DNA from: Reyranella humidisoli
Lineage (GTDB): Bacteria; Pseudomonadota; Alphaproteobacteria; Reyranellales; Reyranellaceae
Assembly: GCF_019039055.1 (NCBI RefSeq)
Contig: NZ_JAHOPB010000001.1
Coordinates: 3,570,001 to 3,634,000, forward strand
DNA: 64,000 nt
Direction of reading: 5' to 3'
Of this stretch, positions 34,926 through 43,733 are shown in pieces. A program made the position numbers and the translations under genes. A model generated the notes under the pieces. That model worked only from the letters and a program-made list of their open reading frames with translations. It had not been told where the DNA came from and did no database searches. Position 1 is the first letter of the stretch. Each line of letters starts with the position of its first letter.

Positions 34926-35012
34926 CGTAACGAGCCCTGCGTAACGCAGTCTCGCCTGGGTCCGTAGAGTCGCTGACGCGAATTTTCAGGTCAGGGAGTT
35001 CGATGCAAGCCT

Positions 35013-35867
35013 ATGATCAAGAAATTTCGATTTAGAGGTACGCCGGGTAAAGAAGAGGCGGCGTTCTTTGCCGACCAAGGCTATTTGTATGTTGAGAATT
35101 TCTACGACATCGAAAACGACATAGAGCCCATCCGCGAGGATATACATAGGCTGATCGGAATCGTGGCAGCGCAACGGGGTGTCTCCCTTGGCGCGCGCGT
35201 ATATTCCTCCGGCGACTTCGATAATGGGCTTCAGCAGCTCATCGCTTCTGACAGGCCGAGTGTCGGATTGGTCTATGATGCAGTGAAGAAGCTGCCGAGC
35301 TACATCAGGGTCGCGTGCCATGAGCGGCATGAGATTTACGGCCGCGTGTTGTTGGGATCGTCGTTCATTGGATTCTCACCTCGTGGTTACGGCATTCGCA
35401 TGGATAATCCATTGGAGGATGAGTACAGCACCCAGCCTCATCAGGATTACGTTTCGCAGCTATCCAGTTTCAATGCCGTAGTCACCTGGGGGCCTTTGCG
35501 TGATGTCACTCCTGAACTTGGACCGATGCGCGTGTATCCAGGTTCGCATAAGGCCGGCGTATTCCCCATACATAACAAAGGCGGCGGATCGCGCGGACTC
35601 GTGATCGCGAGATTGGACGAAGTGCTCAGTGGCTTTGAGTCGATCTCGCCGCTTGTGCAGTCAGGAGACTGCCTGTTCCTGCACTTCTTGACGCTGCATG
35701 AGAGTGGGCCGAATCGCTCTGAGAAGACCCGATGGTCGATGCTGTCGCGCTATTTTGACTTTTGCCATCCGAGCGGTGTAGCAATCCAATGGAGGGGTGG
35801 GCTTCAGGAGGGTAACTCCTTCGAGAAGGTGCATCCGGAATTGCTCGTCCGCGAAACCGAAGGCTGA
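35013..35867 (+). CDS. Phytanoyl-CoA dioxygenase (PhyH) family protein
   Basis: 284 residues. QPHQDYVSQ provides the HxD pair and LTLHESGPNRSEKTRW the distal His and the 2-oxoglutarate-binding Arg of non-haem iron oxygenases; GPMRVYPGSHKAGVF is the usual PhyH block. Expected reaction: hydroxylation with Fe(II), O2 and 2-oxoglutarate. In glycan clusters such proteins may hydroxylate a sugar or lipid; the substrate is unknown. Sampled lines have about 48-50% G+C, well below the window average. GGGAG is followed after five bases by an out-of-frame ATG at 35003 that opens a 10-codon frame overlapping this start. Confidence 0.83.
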   Translation: MIKKFRFRGTPGKEEAAFFADQGYLYVENFYDIENDIEPIREDIHRLIGIVAAQRGVSLGARVYSSGDFDNGLQQLIASDRPSVGLVYDAVKKLPSYIRVACHERHEIYGRVLLGSSFIGFSPRGYGIRMDNPLEDEYSTQPHQDYVSQLSSFNAVVTWGPLRDVTPELGPMRVYPGSHKAGVFPIHNKGGGSRGLVIARLDEVLSGFESISPLVQSGDCLFLHFLTLHESGPNRSEKTRWSMLSRYFDFCHPSGVAIQWRGGLQEGNSFEKVHPELLVRETEG

Positions 35868-35873
35868 GTTCCA

Positions 35874-36761
35874 ATGGAAGTTGAAGAGATCCGTCGACGC
35901 CTGGCCGACTTCGACTATTGGTATCACCGGATCGAACTGGCCCCGGGCATCGTCACGCCGGGATTTCATCTGGAGCCGCTCTGGGATCATCTTCGTACCG
36001 TCCGTGACAAGCTCGACTACAAAGACAAAACCGTGCTCGACATTGCTTCCTTCGACGGGATGTTCTCGTTCGAAGCCGAAAGGAAAGGGGCAAAGCTGGT
36101 CGTTGCAGCGGACATCTTTTACAAGACGTTCTCCAACTTCCTGTTCTGCCGTGAGGTTTTTGGCAGCAAGGCAGTTCCCTACTACAACGTATCACCCTAC
36201 GAGTTGACGGAGAGACTGGACGTTTTCTTCGACGAACACTTCGTCGGAGAAAAGCAGGATCGCAGGTTCGATATCGTCCAGCACTTCGGGCTTCTGTATC
36301 ACCTGAGGGATCCCCTGTACTCGCTTTCGCAGGCGCGCGCAGTGCTCAAGCCGGGCGGCAAGCTCATCATCGAGACCGATGTGGTGATGGATAGTGACGA
36401 ATCGTTCATGCTGTTCAACGGGCTGCCCAATGCGGCGCGGGTGCGGGACAATTTCAGCGTGTGGTGGGCGCCGACCGGGCGCTGCCTTGCGGAAATGCTA
36501 GAGAGCACGATGTTCAAGGTGGACGAAGGCAGCTACTCGGAATTCGAGTTTCTGCCGCCGTCCACCGAGTCTGGCCGGGCGTCTACGGCTCAGCGCGAGG
36601 CGATGCACCGCGACGGCAAATCCTACCGCATCGGGCGAGGCGCGTTGATCGCGACAGCCATCGAGGCAGGTTCGCGAAACGAGAAGTTCGAACAGGAATT
36701 GACGAGGACCTATCGGAATCCGGGACTGGATTTGCGCCGGATGGATTGGCGCCAGGGATGA
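35874..36761 (+). CDS. SAM-dependent methyltransferase (CmoB/DUF1698-like)
   Basis: 295 residues beginning six bases after the PhyH gene stop. VLDIASFDGMFSFEAERKGA is the SAM loop, FDIVQHFGLLYHLRDPLYSL is the typical DUF1698/CmoB-like segment and LKPGGKLIIETDVV the late strand. CmoB itself modifies tRNA wobble uridine, but a small-molecule methyltransferase is more likely in this cluster. Low G+C is shared with the gene before it. Confidence 0.78.
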   Translation: MEVEEIRRRLADFDYWYHRIELAPGIVTPGFHLEPLWDHLRTVRDKLDYKDKTVLDIASFDGMFSFEAERKGAKLVVAADIFYKTFSNFLFCREVFGSKAVPYYNVSPYELTERLDVFFDEHFVGEKQDRRFDIVQHFGLLYHLRDPLYSLSQARAVLKPGGKLIIETDVVMDSDESFMLFNGLPNAARVRDNFSVWWAPTGRCLAEMLESTMFKVDEGSYSEFEFLPPSTESGRASTAQREAMHRDGKSYRIGRGALIATAIEAGSRNEKFEQELTRTYRNPGLDLRRMDWRQG

Positions 36762-36836
36762 TCTCTAAGAATGCCGACCGCTTGCCATCGACCCTAACAA
36801 ACCCGTCATCGAATCCGAAATGGATGTGAGCCTCTG

Positions 36837-37952
36837 ATGCGTCATTTGAAGCTCGCATCCTTCAAGGTTTTCGAAGGCGCCCGTGCGAACTGCGGCGAGC
36901 ATTTGTCCTTCGAGACAACGCAAGGGCAGTGGAAGTACAGCGTTGCGATACCGCTGTCTTCTTTCCTGGCCTCGGCGCCGAAAGTCGTCGAGCTAGAAGC
37001 CGAGGTGTCCAAGGGGTCTGTTCGCTTCGAATGTATCGACCTGAAGAGCCATGCTGAGATCGGCAGCAAGTATATCGTAGACAAGCCGGGGCGCGTCCGA
37101 TTCAAACTGCTCGTTGAAGGCCGAAGCGGCAGCCCGGCGATCATGGTTCGTAATGCGGCGGCTGATGGCAAAGCCGCAGTCGGGGCGATTTTCTCCGCTG
37201 TGACGGCGGATCACGTGCTGGACGCCGAACTCCGAGCGCTCAAGGCCAAGACCTGGGATTACTGGCATTATTCGTACGAACTGGGCGAGGGCGCCCGGGT
37301 CGAGGCTACGATCGACGGCATCATGCCGATGCACCGGCTCAACCAGAAGATCATGTTCCATCTTCTCAAGACGGGCTTCGGTGACATAAGCGGTAAGCGT
37401 ATCGTTGACGTGGCGTGCGCTTCCGGTTTCCACACGATGGAGATGGCGCGGCAGGGCGGGCGGATGGTCGGCGTCGACATCGACGCTCCCTCGATCGAGC
37501 AGGCGCGGTTTCTCCAGCAGTGTTCCGACGTGAAGGCGGTCCGTGACATTCGTTTCGAGTTGAGCGGCCTGCATGGCTTCAAGCCGCCCGAGCCGTTCGA
37601 TATCGGTTTCTGCTCCGGGCTCTTCTATCACCTTCTCGACCCGGTCGGCGGGGCGCAGGCGCTGTTCAATCTGGTGAAGGAAGGGGCAGTCGTCCATTCG
37701 CACATCGTCGACAGTGCGGAGGCGATCATGGCGCTGGCCGATTCGTCGAAATACAAATGCTGCTTCGATGGCGAGTTCGCACTGATGCCCAGCCGCAGCA
37801 TGCTCGAGCGCATCTTCGCCCATGTCGGCTTCAAGGTGAAAAGCTTCTCGCCGCGTGACGTGGTAAGCGATGCGGAGATCGACAGCCTGGCGCCGGAGTT
37901 CTCCACGCTTTTTGCCTCGGGCAACACGGCCTACTACCTGCTGACGAAGTAG
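36837..37952 (+). CDS. Two-domain methyltransferase-like protein
   Basis: 371 residues. The first 110 or so residues are strand-rich without a recognised motif, possibly a carbohydrate-binding or dimerisation module. Residues about 140-371 are a methyltransferase related in order to the preceding gene: RIVDVACASGFHTMEMARQG (SAM loop), MVGVDIDAPSIEQARFL, FDIGFCSGLFYHLLDPVGG. A tandem pair of related methyltransferases may modify two positions of one glycan. The target is unknown. The 75-base gap upstream shows nothing recognisable. Confidence 0.75.
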   Translation: MRHLKLASFKVFEGARANCGEHLSFETTQGQWKYSVAIPLSSFLASAPKVVELEAEVSKGSVRFECIDLKSHAEIGSKYIVDKPGRVRFKLLVEGRSGSPAIMVRNAAADGKAAVGAIFSAVTADHVLDAELRALKAKTWDYWHYSYELGEGARVEATIDGIMPMHRLNQKIMFHLLKTGFGDISGKRIVDVACASGFHTMEMARQGGRMVGVDIDAPSIEQARFLQQCSDVKAVRDIRFELSGLHGFKPPEPFDIGFCSGLFYHLLDPVGGAQALFNLVKEGAVVHSHIVDSAEAIMALADSSKYKCCFDGEFALMPSRSMLERIFAHVGFKVKSFSPRDVVSDAEIDSLAPEFSTLFASGNTAYYLLTK

Positions 37953-37969
37953 CGGGAGGGGGCTTGGCG

Positions 37970-39406
37970 ATGACCGTCATCGAGGCGATCATCCTCGGCC
38001 GTAACGACAATTACGAGCCGCAATGGACGGAGAAGCTGCTCGCCGCCATTGCCTACAACCGCGCAGTGCTGACGCGCGACGGCTACGAGTTCCGTGTCGC
38101 CTTCGTCGAATGGAATCCGCCCGCCGGCAATCCACTCCTGGCGCCGATGCTGGTCGAGCGTTTCCCCTACGTCCGCTGCGTGGTGGTGGCGCCGGAGGTC
38201 CACAAGGCGATCTGCCAGGGGCCAATGCCCATCATGCTCAACCCGGCGATCAATGCCGCCGTGAGGACGAGCGAGGCCGACTACCTGGTGGTGACGGGCG
38301 GCGACTGCTTTTTCGGACGTGCGCTCGCCGACCGCATTGCCCGCGGGGGGCTGCTCGGCAATCGGCTCTACCGGGCGGAGCGCGTCAACATTCGCGCCGA
38401 CATCGACTTCGTCTCCGCGACGCCGGCCGAGATCGAGGATCCGGCGAACATTGTTTCCGTCGACACCTGCTCGGAACCGCCCTACGACCGGCCGCCCTAC
38501 ACCAATGCGTCCGGAGACTTCCTGATGATGGACCGGGCGACCATGACCGGGTTGCGCGGTTTCGACGAGGCCATCGATTTCTCCAAGCTGCATCTCGATT
38601 CGCGCCTGTGCTGGACCTGCATGGATGCCGGAATGGATTGCGAGCTCCTGGGCCGGATCTTCCACATCAGCCATACCCAGTCCTACGTGAACGCCGGCGG
38701 CGCCTATGACAGCCAGTCCTACGTGACCGAGGTCGGTTTACCTTATCTCAATCCCGAGGTGTGGGGGCTGGGCGGCTTCGCCTGGAGGCGGGACGGCGAT
38801 CGCATCTGGCATGTCGGCATGGGCGCCGCAAACGCGCCGGCCCCGGCGCTGGACAGGGAAGCGTCGGCGCGGGCGGAGAAGGTGAGGGCCGGCCTGACGG
38901 CACTGCACGCCAAGCGGAACGACCAGGATCCGGTAGACGGCGCCTGCGAGATCGTGAAGCTGCCGCTCGACTGGATCTGGGTTGCGCCGATCGCGAGCCG
39001 CGACGAGTCCGGCGTCATCGAGGGCGCCAAGGGCGTCGTGGACAATGTCGCGGCGCTCAGCCTGCCCGACAAGCTGCTGCCGCCGAAAAAATCGGAACGG
39101 CGCTGGATCTTCCTGTCGCTCGACGTCCTCCAGGGCGACCTCGTCGTCGAGGCGATCGACCAGACCTATCGCCCGCCGACCCTTGTCAGGGCCAGCAAGG
39201 AGCCCGTCGGGATCTGGCTGGAGATGCCGCCCGAGAGCAAGGCGGTCCGGTTCGGCCGGTTCCGCGGCAACGGGCCGGCGGTGCGGTTGAAGATTCGCGA
39301 GGCGCGGCTGTTCGGCCGCTTCCGGCCTTCGCCCCGGAAGGAGATTTCCCGGGGCCTCTATGGTCGCGTGAAGTACCGGCTTCAGCGGTTTTTCGGACCC
39401 TCGTAG
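37970..39406 (+). CDS. Glycosyltransferase-like protein (GT-A type)
   Basis: 478 residues from ATG 37970, with GGGAGG ten bases upstream. AIILGRNDNYEPQW begins a GT-A-like domain, with VAFVEWNPPAGNPLL and YLVVTGGDCFFGRAL where a DxD-type metal site is expected. GDFLMMDRATMTGLRGFDE and LDSRLCWTCMDAGMDCE fit the later acceptor-site region. A C-terminal half of about 200 residues has no recognised motif. It shares the GRND opening and layout with the protein encoded at 44952-46529. Sugar specificity is unknown. It overlaps the convergent aminotransferase gene by 25 bases. Confidence 0.68.
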   Translation: MTVIEAIILGRNDNYEPQWTEKLLAAIAYNRAVLTRDGYEFRVAFVEWNPPAGNPLLAPMLVERFPYVRCVVVAPEVHKAICQGPMPIMLNPAINAAVRTSEADYLVVTGGDCFFGRALADRIARGGLLGNRLYRAERVNIRADIDFVSATPAEIEDPANIVSVDTCSEPPYDRPPYTNASGDFLMMDRATMTGLRGFDEAIDFSKLHLDSRLCWTCMDAGMDCELLGRIFHISHTQSYVNAGGAYDSQSYVTEVGLPYLNPEVWGLGGFAWRRDGDRIWHVGMGAANAPAPALDREASARAEKVRAGLTALHAKRNDQDPVDGACEIVKLPLDWIWVAPIASRDESGVIEGAKGVVDNVAALSLPDKLLPPKKSERRWIFLSLDVLQGDLVVEAIDQTYRPPTLVRASKEPVGIWLEMPPESKAVRFGRFRGNGPAVRLKIREARLFGRFRPSPRKEISRGLYGRVKYRLQRFFGPS

Positions 39407-40491
39407 AAGTCGCGGATCGCCACGCAGACATGGTCGATCTCCTCGTCCGAAAGCTGGACGGCGGAGGGAAGCCACAGGCCGCGACGGCCGATATCCTCGG
39501 AGACCGGATAGTCGCCGGGCAGGTCGTAGGCGGCCTGCCGGGTGATCGGCGGATACATCACGCGCGTGCCGACGTTGCGCTGCTTCAGGTAGTCGATCAG
39601 CCCCTCGCGGCGCTCGACGCGAACGTCGATGAACCACGGCGCCGTCAACGCCAGGTCGTGCGGGAAGAGCGAGACGCCGTCGATGCCCGCCAGCTTCTCC
39701 TGGTAGCGCTTCCAGATTTCCTTCTTGCGAATCACGCGGGCCGGCACCTTGCGCATCTGCTCGATGCCGATGCAGGCCTGCAGCTCGGTGAACTTGAAGT
39801 TGAAGCCGATGGAATCGTGGATGTCGTTGCCACCGCCGGAGCGGCCGAAATCCTTCAGGCGGCGCAGGCGGCGGGCGACCTCGTCGTCGTCGGTGATCAG
39901 GGCGCCGCCCTGGCCGGTCGATACGATCTTGGGCGAGGAGAAGGAAAAGCTGCCGACGCGGCCGGCGCGGCCGACATGGCGACCGTCGGGAAACCAGGAG
40001 CCGAGCGACTGGGCCGAGTCCTCGATCAGCTCGATTCCCTTCTCTTTCGCCAGCGCCTCGAAGGCGGCGATACCAACGGAAGGTGGCCGGCCGTTCGCCG
40101 AGACCAGCATGATCGCCTTGGTTTTCGGCGTGATCGCCTTCTTCACCAGCTCGATGTCGAGGCACAGCGTGTCCGGCTCGACGTCCACGAACACCGGGAC
40201 GGCGCCGAACATCTTCACCGCATTCGGACTGGCGATCATCGTGTAGTTGGGAACGATCACTTCGTCGTCGGCGACGACGCCGACCGCCATGGCCGCCAGA
40301 GTCAGGCTGATCGTGCCGTTGTTGACCACGATGCAGTGCTTGGCGCCGGTATAGTCGGCAATCATCTGTTCGAACTGCGCGGTCCGCTTGAATTCCGTGA
40401 TGAAGCCGTCTTCATCCATGTAGTCGCAGATCGCCTTCTTCTCTTCCTCGCCGAAGAGCGGGCGCATCTGCATGATGAAATGGTCAACCAT
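39382..40491 (-). CDS. DegT/DnrJ/EryC1/StrS aminotransferase (GDP-perosamine synthase-like)
   Basis: 369 residues. The PLP fold is complete: CIVVNNGTISLTLAA, VIVPNYTMIASPNAV, IEDSAQSLGSWF and SFSFSSPKIVSTGQGG, the last with the Schiff-base lysine (so not a ColD-type dehydratase, which has histidine there). It should aminate a keto nucleotide sugar using glutamate. With gmd at the head of the same operon, GDP-4-keto-6-deoxymannose is the obvious substrate and GDP-perosamine the product; this is inference from context. Its ATG lies eight bases inside the acyltransferase gene. Confidence 0.83.
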   Translation of the reverse strand: MVDHFIMQMRPLFGEEEKKAICDYMDEDGFITEFKRTAQFEQMIADYTGAKHCIVVNNGTISLTLAAMAVGVVADDEVIVPNYTMIASPNAVKMFGAVPVFVDVEPDTLCLDIELVKKAITPKTKAIMLVSANGRPPSVGIAAFEALAKEKGIELIEDSAQSLGSWFPDGRHVGRAGRVGSFSFSSPKIVSTGQGGALITDDDEVARRLRRLKDFGRSGGGNDIHDSIGFNFKFTELQACIGIEQMRKVPARVIRKKEIWKRYQEKLAGIDGVSLFPHDLALTAPWFIDVRVERREGLIDYLKQRNVGTRVMYPPITRQAAYDLPGDYPVSEDIGRRGLWLPSAVQLSDEEIDHVCVAIRDFYEGPKNR

Positions 40492-41050
40492 TCCTTATTT
40501 CCTTCCAGAACTGCGCTTCGAGGGCGAGGATGCCGTCCCGGTCGCGGTCCCGCAGCTTCCGCGCCGGCACGCCGGCATGGAGCGTCCAGGCCTCCAGATT
40601 CTTCTTCGCCAGAGATTGTGCACCGAGACAGGCGCCATCGCCGAAGGTGACGTGGGGCATGACGGTCGAGTTGGCGCCGACGATGCAATGCCGTCCCAGG
40701 GTGATGTCGCCGATCTCGACGGCTCCCTTCACGTGGCGGGGCACCAGCGGCGTGGCGATGCCGGCGACATAGTCGTCGCTGCCGGCGGCCAGTACGACGT
40801 TCGGCGCCAGGGTCGAGAACTGGCCGAAGCGGACCGTGGCCTGCCGCCCGCCGATCAGCTTGGCGCCGGCCGAGATGTGGACGTAGTCGTCGCACTCCAG
40901 CGCGGTCGAAATGTAGGTGAAGTCGTCGATGATGACGTTGTCGCCCAGCCGGACGAGCTCGGGATAGCGGATGCGGACCGTCTTGCCGATGATGACGTTC
41001 TTGCCGCGATGGGCCAGCGACGCTTCATCGAAGAAGAGGTTGCCGCTCAC
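40484..41050 (-). CDS. Hexapeptide-repeat acyltransferase
   Basis: 188 residues with left-handed beta-helix repeats (VIIGKTVRI, VRLGDNVIIDDF, ITLGRHCIVGANSTVMP, VTFGDGACLGAQS) and the terminal HAGVPARKLRDRD typical of the family. It probably acetylates an amino or hydroxy group of a sugar; directly upstream of the aminotransferase gene, an N-acyl perosamine-like product is suggested. It overlaps the cupin gene by four bases and the aminotransferase gene by eight. Confidence 0.83.
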   Translation of the reverse strand: MSGNLFFDEASLAHRGKNVIIGKTVRIRYPELVRLGDNVIIDDFTYISTALECDDYVHISAGAKLIGGRQATVRFGQFSTLAPNVVLAAGSDDYVAGIATPLVPRHVKGAVEIGDITLGRHCIVGANSTVMPHVTFGDGACLGAQSLAKKNLEAWTLHAGVPARKLRDRDRDGILALEAQFWKEIRNG

Positions 41051-41454
41051 AACCGCCTGCGGTCCCTGTCCGCGCCGACATACGGGCCGTTCTTCACTTC
41101 GAGGACTTCGGTGCCGTCCTCGAGGATCTCGTAGCCGTGCCCGCCGCGCAGCAGGATGGCGACGTCGCCGGTTCCGATGACCAATTCGGCCACCTTCTTT
41201 TCGGTGGTGTTATAGATGGATGCCCTGATCGATCCCTTGCGGACGTACAGCACTTCCTGGGTCCAGAGGACCTGACGCGGCACCTCGTTGTGGATGTGCG
41301 CCTTCAGGAGGGTGCCGGCCGGATAGCCCCAGGTGCCGACCTGGATGAAGTCCTCGTCCTGCGAGAAGAACTTTAGGCCGCCGGCCCAGGCCGCATCGGC
41401 GGGAATGTGGCGCGCGAGCACGATTTCGCCTTCCTTGATCTCGACGATGCTCAT
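41047..41454 (-). CDS. Small cupin-domain protein
   Basis: 135 residues with one cupin barrel: GTLLKAHIHNEVPRQ gives the HxH metal ligands, and LYVRKGSIRASIYN plus VAILLRGGHGYEIL the second motif with its His. It is about the length of FdtA/QdtA sugar ketoisomerases, but the HxHN...E pattern is metal-binding and not like those enzymes. Its role may be isomerisation of a nucleotide-sugar intermediate or regulation; undetermined. Overlaps both flanking genes by four bases. Confidence 0.72.
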   Translation of the reverse strand: MSIVEIKEGEIVLARHIPADAAWAGGLKFFSQDEDFIQVGTWGYPAGTLLKAHIHNEVPRQVLWTQEVLYVRKGSIRASIYNTTEKKVAELVIGTGDVAILLRGGHGYEILEDGTEVLEVKNGPYVGADRDRRRL

Positions 41455-42371
41455 TGTGCGGCTCCTTGCTCGATGTACCAGGCGACCGTGTCCTGAATTC
41501 CCTGGCGCAGCCCGCGCGTCGGGCTCCAGCCCAGAAGGCGGGTGCCTCGGGCTCCGTCGACGGTCTTGAAGGGGGCGCCGTCGGGCTTGGAGGGATCGAG
41601 CACGATCCTGCCCTTGTAGCCGACCGCGTCACGGATCACTTCGGCGAGTTCGAGGATCGAGATGCCCTTGCCGACGCCGATGTTGACGATGTCGGTCGTG
41701 GCCGGGGCGTCGATGGCGCGGATCATCGCCTCGGCGCCGTCATCGACATGCAGCCACTCGCGCACCGGTTTGCCCGAGCCCCAGACGATGACTTCCGGCG
41801 CGCCGGTCTCCTTGGCGCTGGCGAATTTCATGATCAAGGCGCCCAGCGCGTGCGAGCGTTCCGCCTCGAAATGATCCTCGGGCCCGTACATGTTCGACAG
41901 GATGAGGTTCACGACATCGAGGCCGTACTGCTGCGCATAGGCCCATGAACCGACCCAGGAAGCCTTGCGGACGAAGCCGTAGGTCATCACCGAATCGTGC
42001 AGCGGCCCGTCCCAGAATTCGTCCTCGCGGAAGAGGGTGGCGTCGCCGGGATAGGCGCAGTTGGAGATCGGATTGACCACGCGCCGGACATTCGTCGTCG
42101 TGGCGGCCTCGAGCAGGTTGATGGTCATCAGGAGATTGTTGCGGAACATCTCCGCCTGATGCTTGAGGCCGAACTGGATTCCGCCGACATAGGCCGCGCA
42201 GTTCAGCACGTAAGCCGGCTTGACCTTCTCGAACAACTCGAGGGTCTGCGCGCGATCGCGAAGGTCGGCGCCGGCGGACAGGGAGGTCGCGGTAAAGTCT
42301 TTCTCCGCGGCCTCGAGCTGACGGATGACCCGCTTGCCGAGAAAGCCGGTGGCACCGAGTACGAGGATCAT
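41451..42371 (-). CDS. GDP-L-fucose synthase-like SDR
   Basis: 306 residues. [15 protein letters not shown] opens the Rossmann fold; [33 protein letters not shown] is the fucose-synthase style second block, and [21 protein letters not shown] is strongly Fcl-like. The tyrosine/lysine site reads TYGFVRK, placing the lysine five rather than four residues after the tyrosine. Directly downstream of gmd, it is expected to act on GDP-4-keto-6-deoxymannose, but the altered spacing makes a canonical epimerase/reductase activity uncertain. Overlaps gmd and the cupin gene by four bases each. Confidence 0.8.
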   Translation of the reverse strand: MILVLGATGFLGKRVIRQLEAAEKDFTATSLSAGADLRDRAQTLELFEKVKPAYVLNCAAYVGGIQFGLKHQAEMFRNNLLMTINLLEAATTTNVRRVVNPISNCAYPGDATLFREDEFWDGPLHDSVMTYGFVRKASWVGSWAYAQQYGLDVVNLILSNMYGPEDHFEAERSHALGALIMKFASAKETGAPEVIVWGSGKPVREWLHVDDGAEAMIRAIDAPATTDIVNIGVGKGISILELAEVIRDAVGYKGRIVLDPSKPDGAPFKTVDGARGTRLLGWSPTRGLRQGIQDTVAWYIEQGAAQ

Positions 42372-43405
42372 CCGTGCTCACCGCTGTAGCCGTCATGCTT
42401 CAGGTCGTATTCGACCATGAGACGCACCAGCTGAGGCAGGGTCGTCTTGGGTTTCCAGCCCAGGATACGGTGGGCCTTGGATGCGTCCCCCTGGAGATAG
42501 TCGACCTCGGAGGGGCGATAATATTTGGGGTCGACGACGACCCGGATTTCGCCGGTGCGGGCGTCCAGCGCCTGCTCGGCAACGCCCGAGCCGCGCCATT
42601 CCAGTTCGATCCCGGCGACCGCGAACGCCATGACGACGAACTCGCGCACCGAATAGACCTCGCCGGTGGAGATCACGTAGTCGTCGGGCTCGTGGTGCTG
42701 CAGCATCAGCCACATTGCCTCGACATAGTCCCGGGCATAGCCCCAGTCCCGTTTGGCTTCGAGGTTGCCGAGCACGAGCTGCTTCTGGCGGCCCTGCGCG
42801 ATGCGGGCGGCGGCCTTGGTGATCTTCTTGGTGACGAAGGTCTCGCCGCGGCGGGGAGACTCGTGATTGAAGAGGATGCCGTTGCAGGCGAACAGGCCGT
42901 AGGCTTCCCGGTAGTTGGTCGTCACCCAGTAGGAGTAGAGCTTGGCGGCGGCGTAGGGAGAGCGGGGGTGGAACTTGGTCTGCTCGCTCTGGGGCTGGGT
43001 GCCGATCTCGCCGCCGAACAGCTCCGAGGTCGACGCCTGGTAGAAACGAGGCTTGATCCCGAGATCCTTAATCGCATCCAGCAGTCGCAGGCAGCCGATC
43101 GCGTCCACCTCGGCCGTGTACTCCGGTACCTCGAAGGAGACGGCCACGTGGGACTGGGCGGCAAGATTGTATATTTCTTCAGGCTGTATGCGACCCAGCA
43201 GGCGGTGCAGGTTGCTCGAATCGGTTAAATCCCCAAGATAAGTATGGAAATTGGGGTGGTTGAGGATGTGGTCGATCCGCTGGGAGGTGAAAACGGAGCT
43301 TCGCCTCACGATGGCGTGAACGTCATATCCCTTTGCCAGCAGAAACTCGGCCAGATAGGAGCCATCCTGGCCGGAGGCGCCTGTCAGAAACGCTCTTTTG
43401 GTCAT
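42368..43405 (-). CDS. gmd: GDP-mannose 4,6-dehydratase
   Basis: 345 residues from [26 protein letters not shown] is the Gmd nucleotide-binding motif; [14 protein letters not shown] and [12 protein letters not shown] contain the catalytic Ser/Thr, Glu, Tyr and Lys; [17 protein letters not shown] and [22 protein letters not shown] are diagnostic. It makes GDP-4-keto-6-deoxy-D-mannose, the branch point to fucose, rhamnose and perosamine. First gene of a five-gene operon in which every junction overlaps by four to eight bases, so the five proteins are likely made in step. Confidence 0.95.
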   Translation of the reverse strand: MTKRAFLTGASGQDGSYLAEFLLAKGYDVHAIVRRSSVFTSQRIDHILNHPNFHTYLGDLTDSSNLHRLLGRIQPEEIYNLAAQSHVAVSFEVPEYTAEVDAIGCLRLLDAIKDLGIKPRFYQASTSELFGGEIGTQPQSEQTKFHPRSPYAAAKLYSYWVTTNYREAYGLFACNGILFNHESPRRGETFVTKKITKAAARIAQGRQKQLVLGNLEAKRDWGYARDYVEAMWLMLQHHEPDDYVISTGEVYSVREFVVMAFAVAGIELEWRGSGVAEQALDARTGEIRVVVDPKYYRPSEVDYLQGDASKAHRILGWKPKTTLPQLVRLMVEYDLKHDGYSGEHG

Positions 43406-43733
43406 TTTTTCGGGTCGCTGGTCCGCTGGCAACTTTATGGGGCTGAAACCGCCGATTGCGCCCTTGGGCACTGGCTTAAGCCGGCAGGGCGTAGCATAGA
43501 AGAACCGACTACAATAGGGTTCGGGGCCTTGGTTTGATCGCCCTGAGCGGTCTTTCGACAGGCTGGAGCCGGTTGGCCGGTCCGCTGCGCCGACGAGAAT
43601 GGAACACGCGCTTGACGCCTCTTTTGCCGTGAGTTAGCCGACCGAGACGTCAAATGCCAAATGTAATCCCGCCTGCACGCTATGACCGGTTTCCTGGTCG
43701 CACGGACGAGCCAAATTGTTGGCCCCGGTTGCG
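43406..43733. other. 328-base intergenic region between gmd and the TPR gene
   Basis: No convincing coding frame was seen. The region lies between divergent genes and should carry the promoter of the gmd operon (minus) and of the TPR gene (plus). A TACAAT at 43510-43515 (plus) lacks a good -35 partner. It is less G+C-rich than the flanking genes. Confidence 0.6.

Noticed and set aside
34937..34949. Short inverted repeat CTGCGT-A-ACGCAG after the methyltransferase gene, with a nearby GCGTAACG direct repeat
   Set aside because: Six-base arms with a one-base centre cannot form a hairpin, and no T-run follows; too short to call a terminator or operator.
34938..35012. Possible small gene between the methyltransferase and PhyH genes
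   Set aside because: No frame with a start, ribosome site and plausible length beyond the ten-codon frame noted separately.
41047..41454. FdtA/QdtA-type sugar 3,4-ketoisomerase assignment for the cupin
   Set aside because: Length fits, but the HxHN metal-type motif and lack of the FdtA signature make the assignment unsupported; left as cupin of unknown role.
43510..43515. TACAAT as a possible -10 for the TPR gene
   Set aside because: No acceptable -35 element lies 15-19 bases upstream, and the distance to the gene start is over 200 bases.
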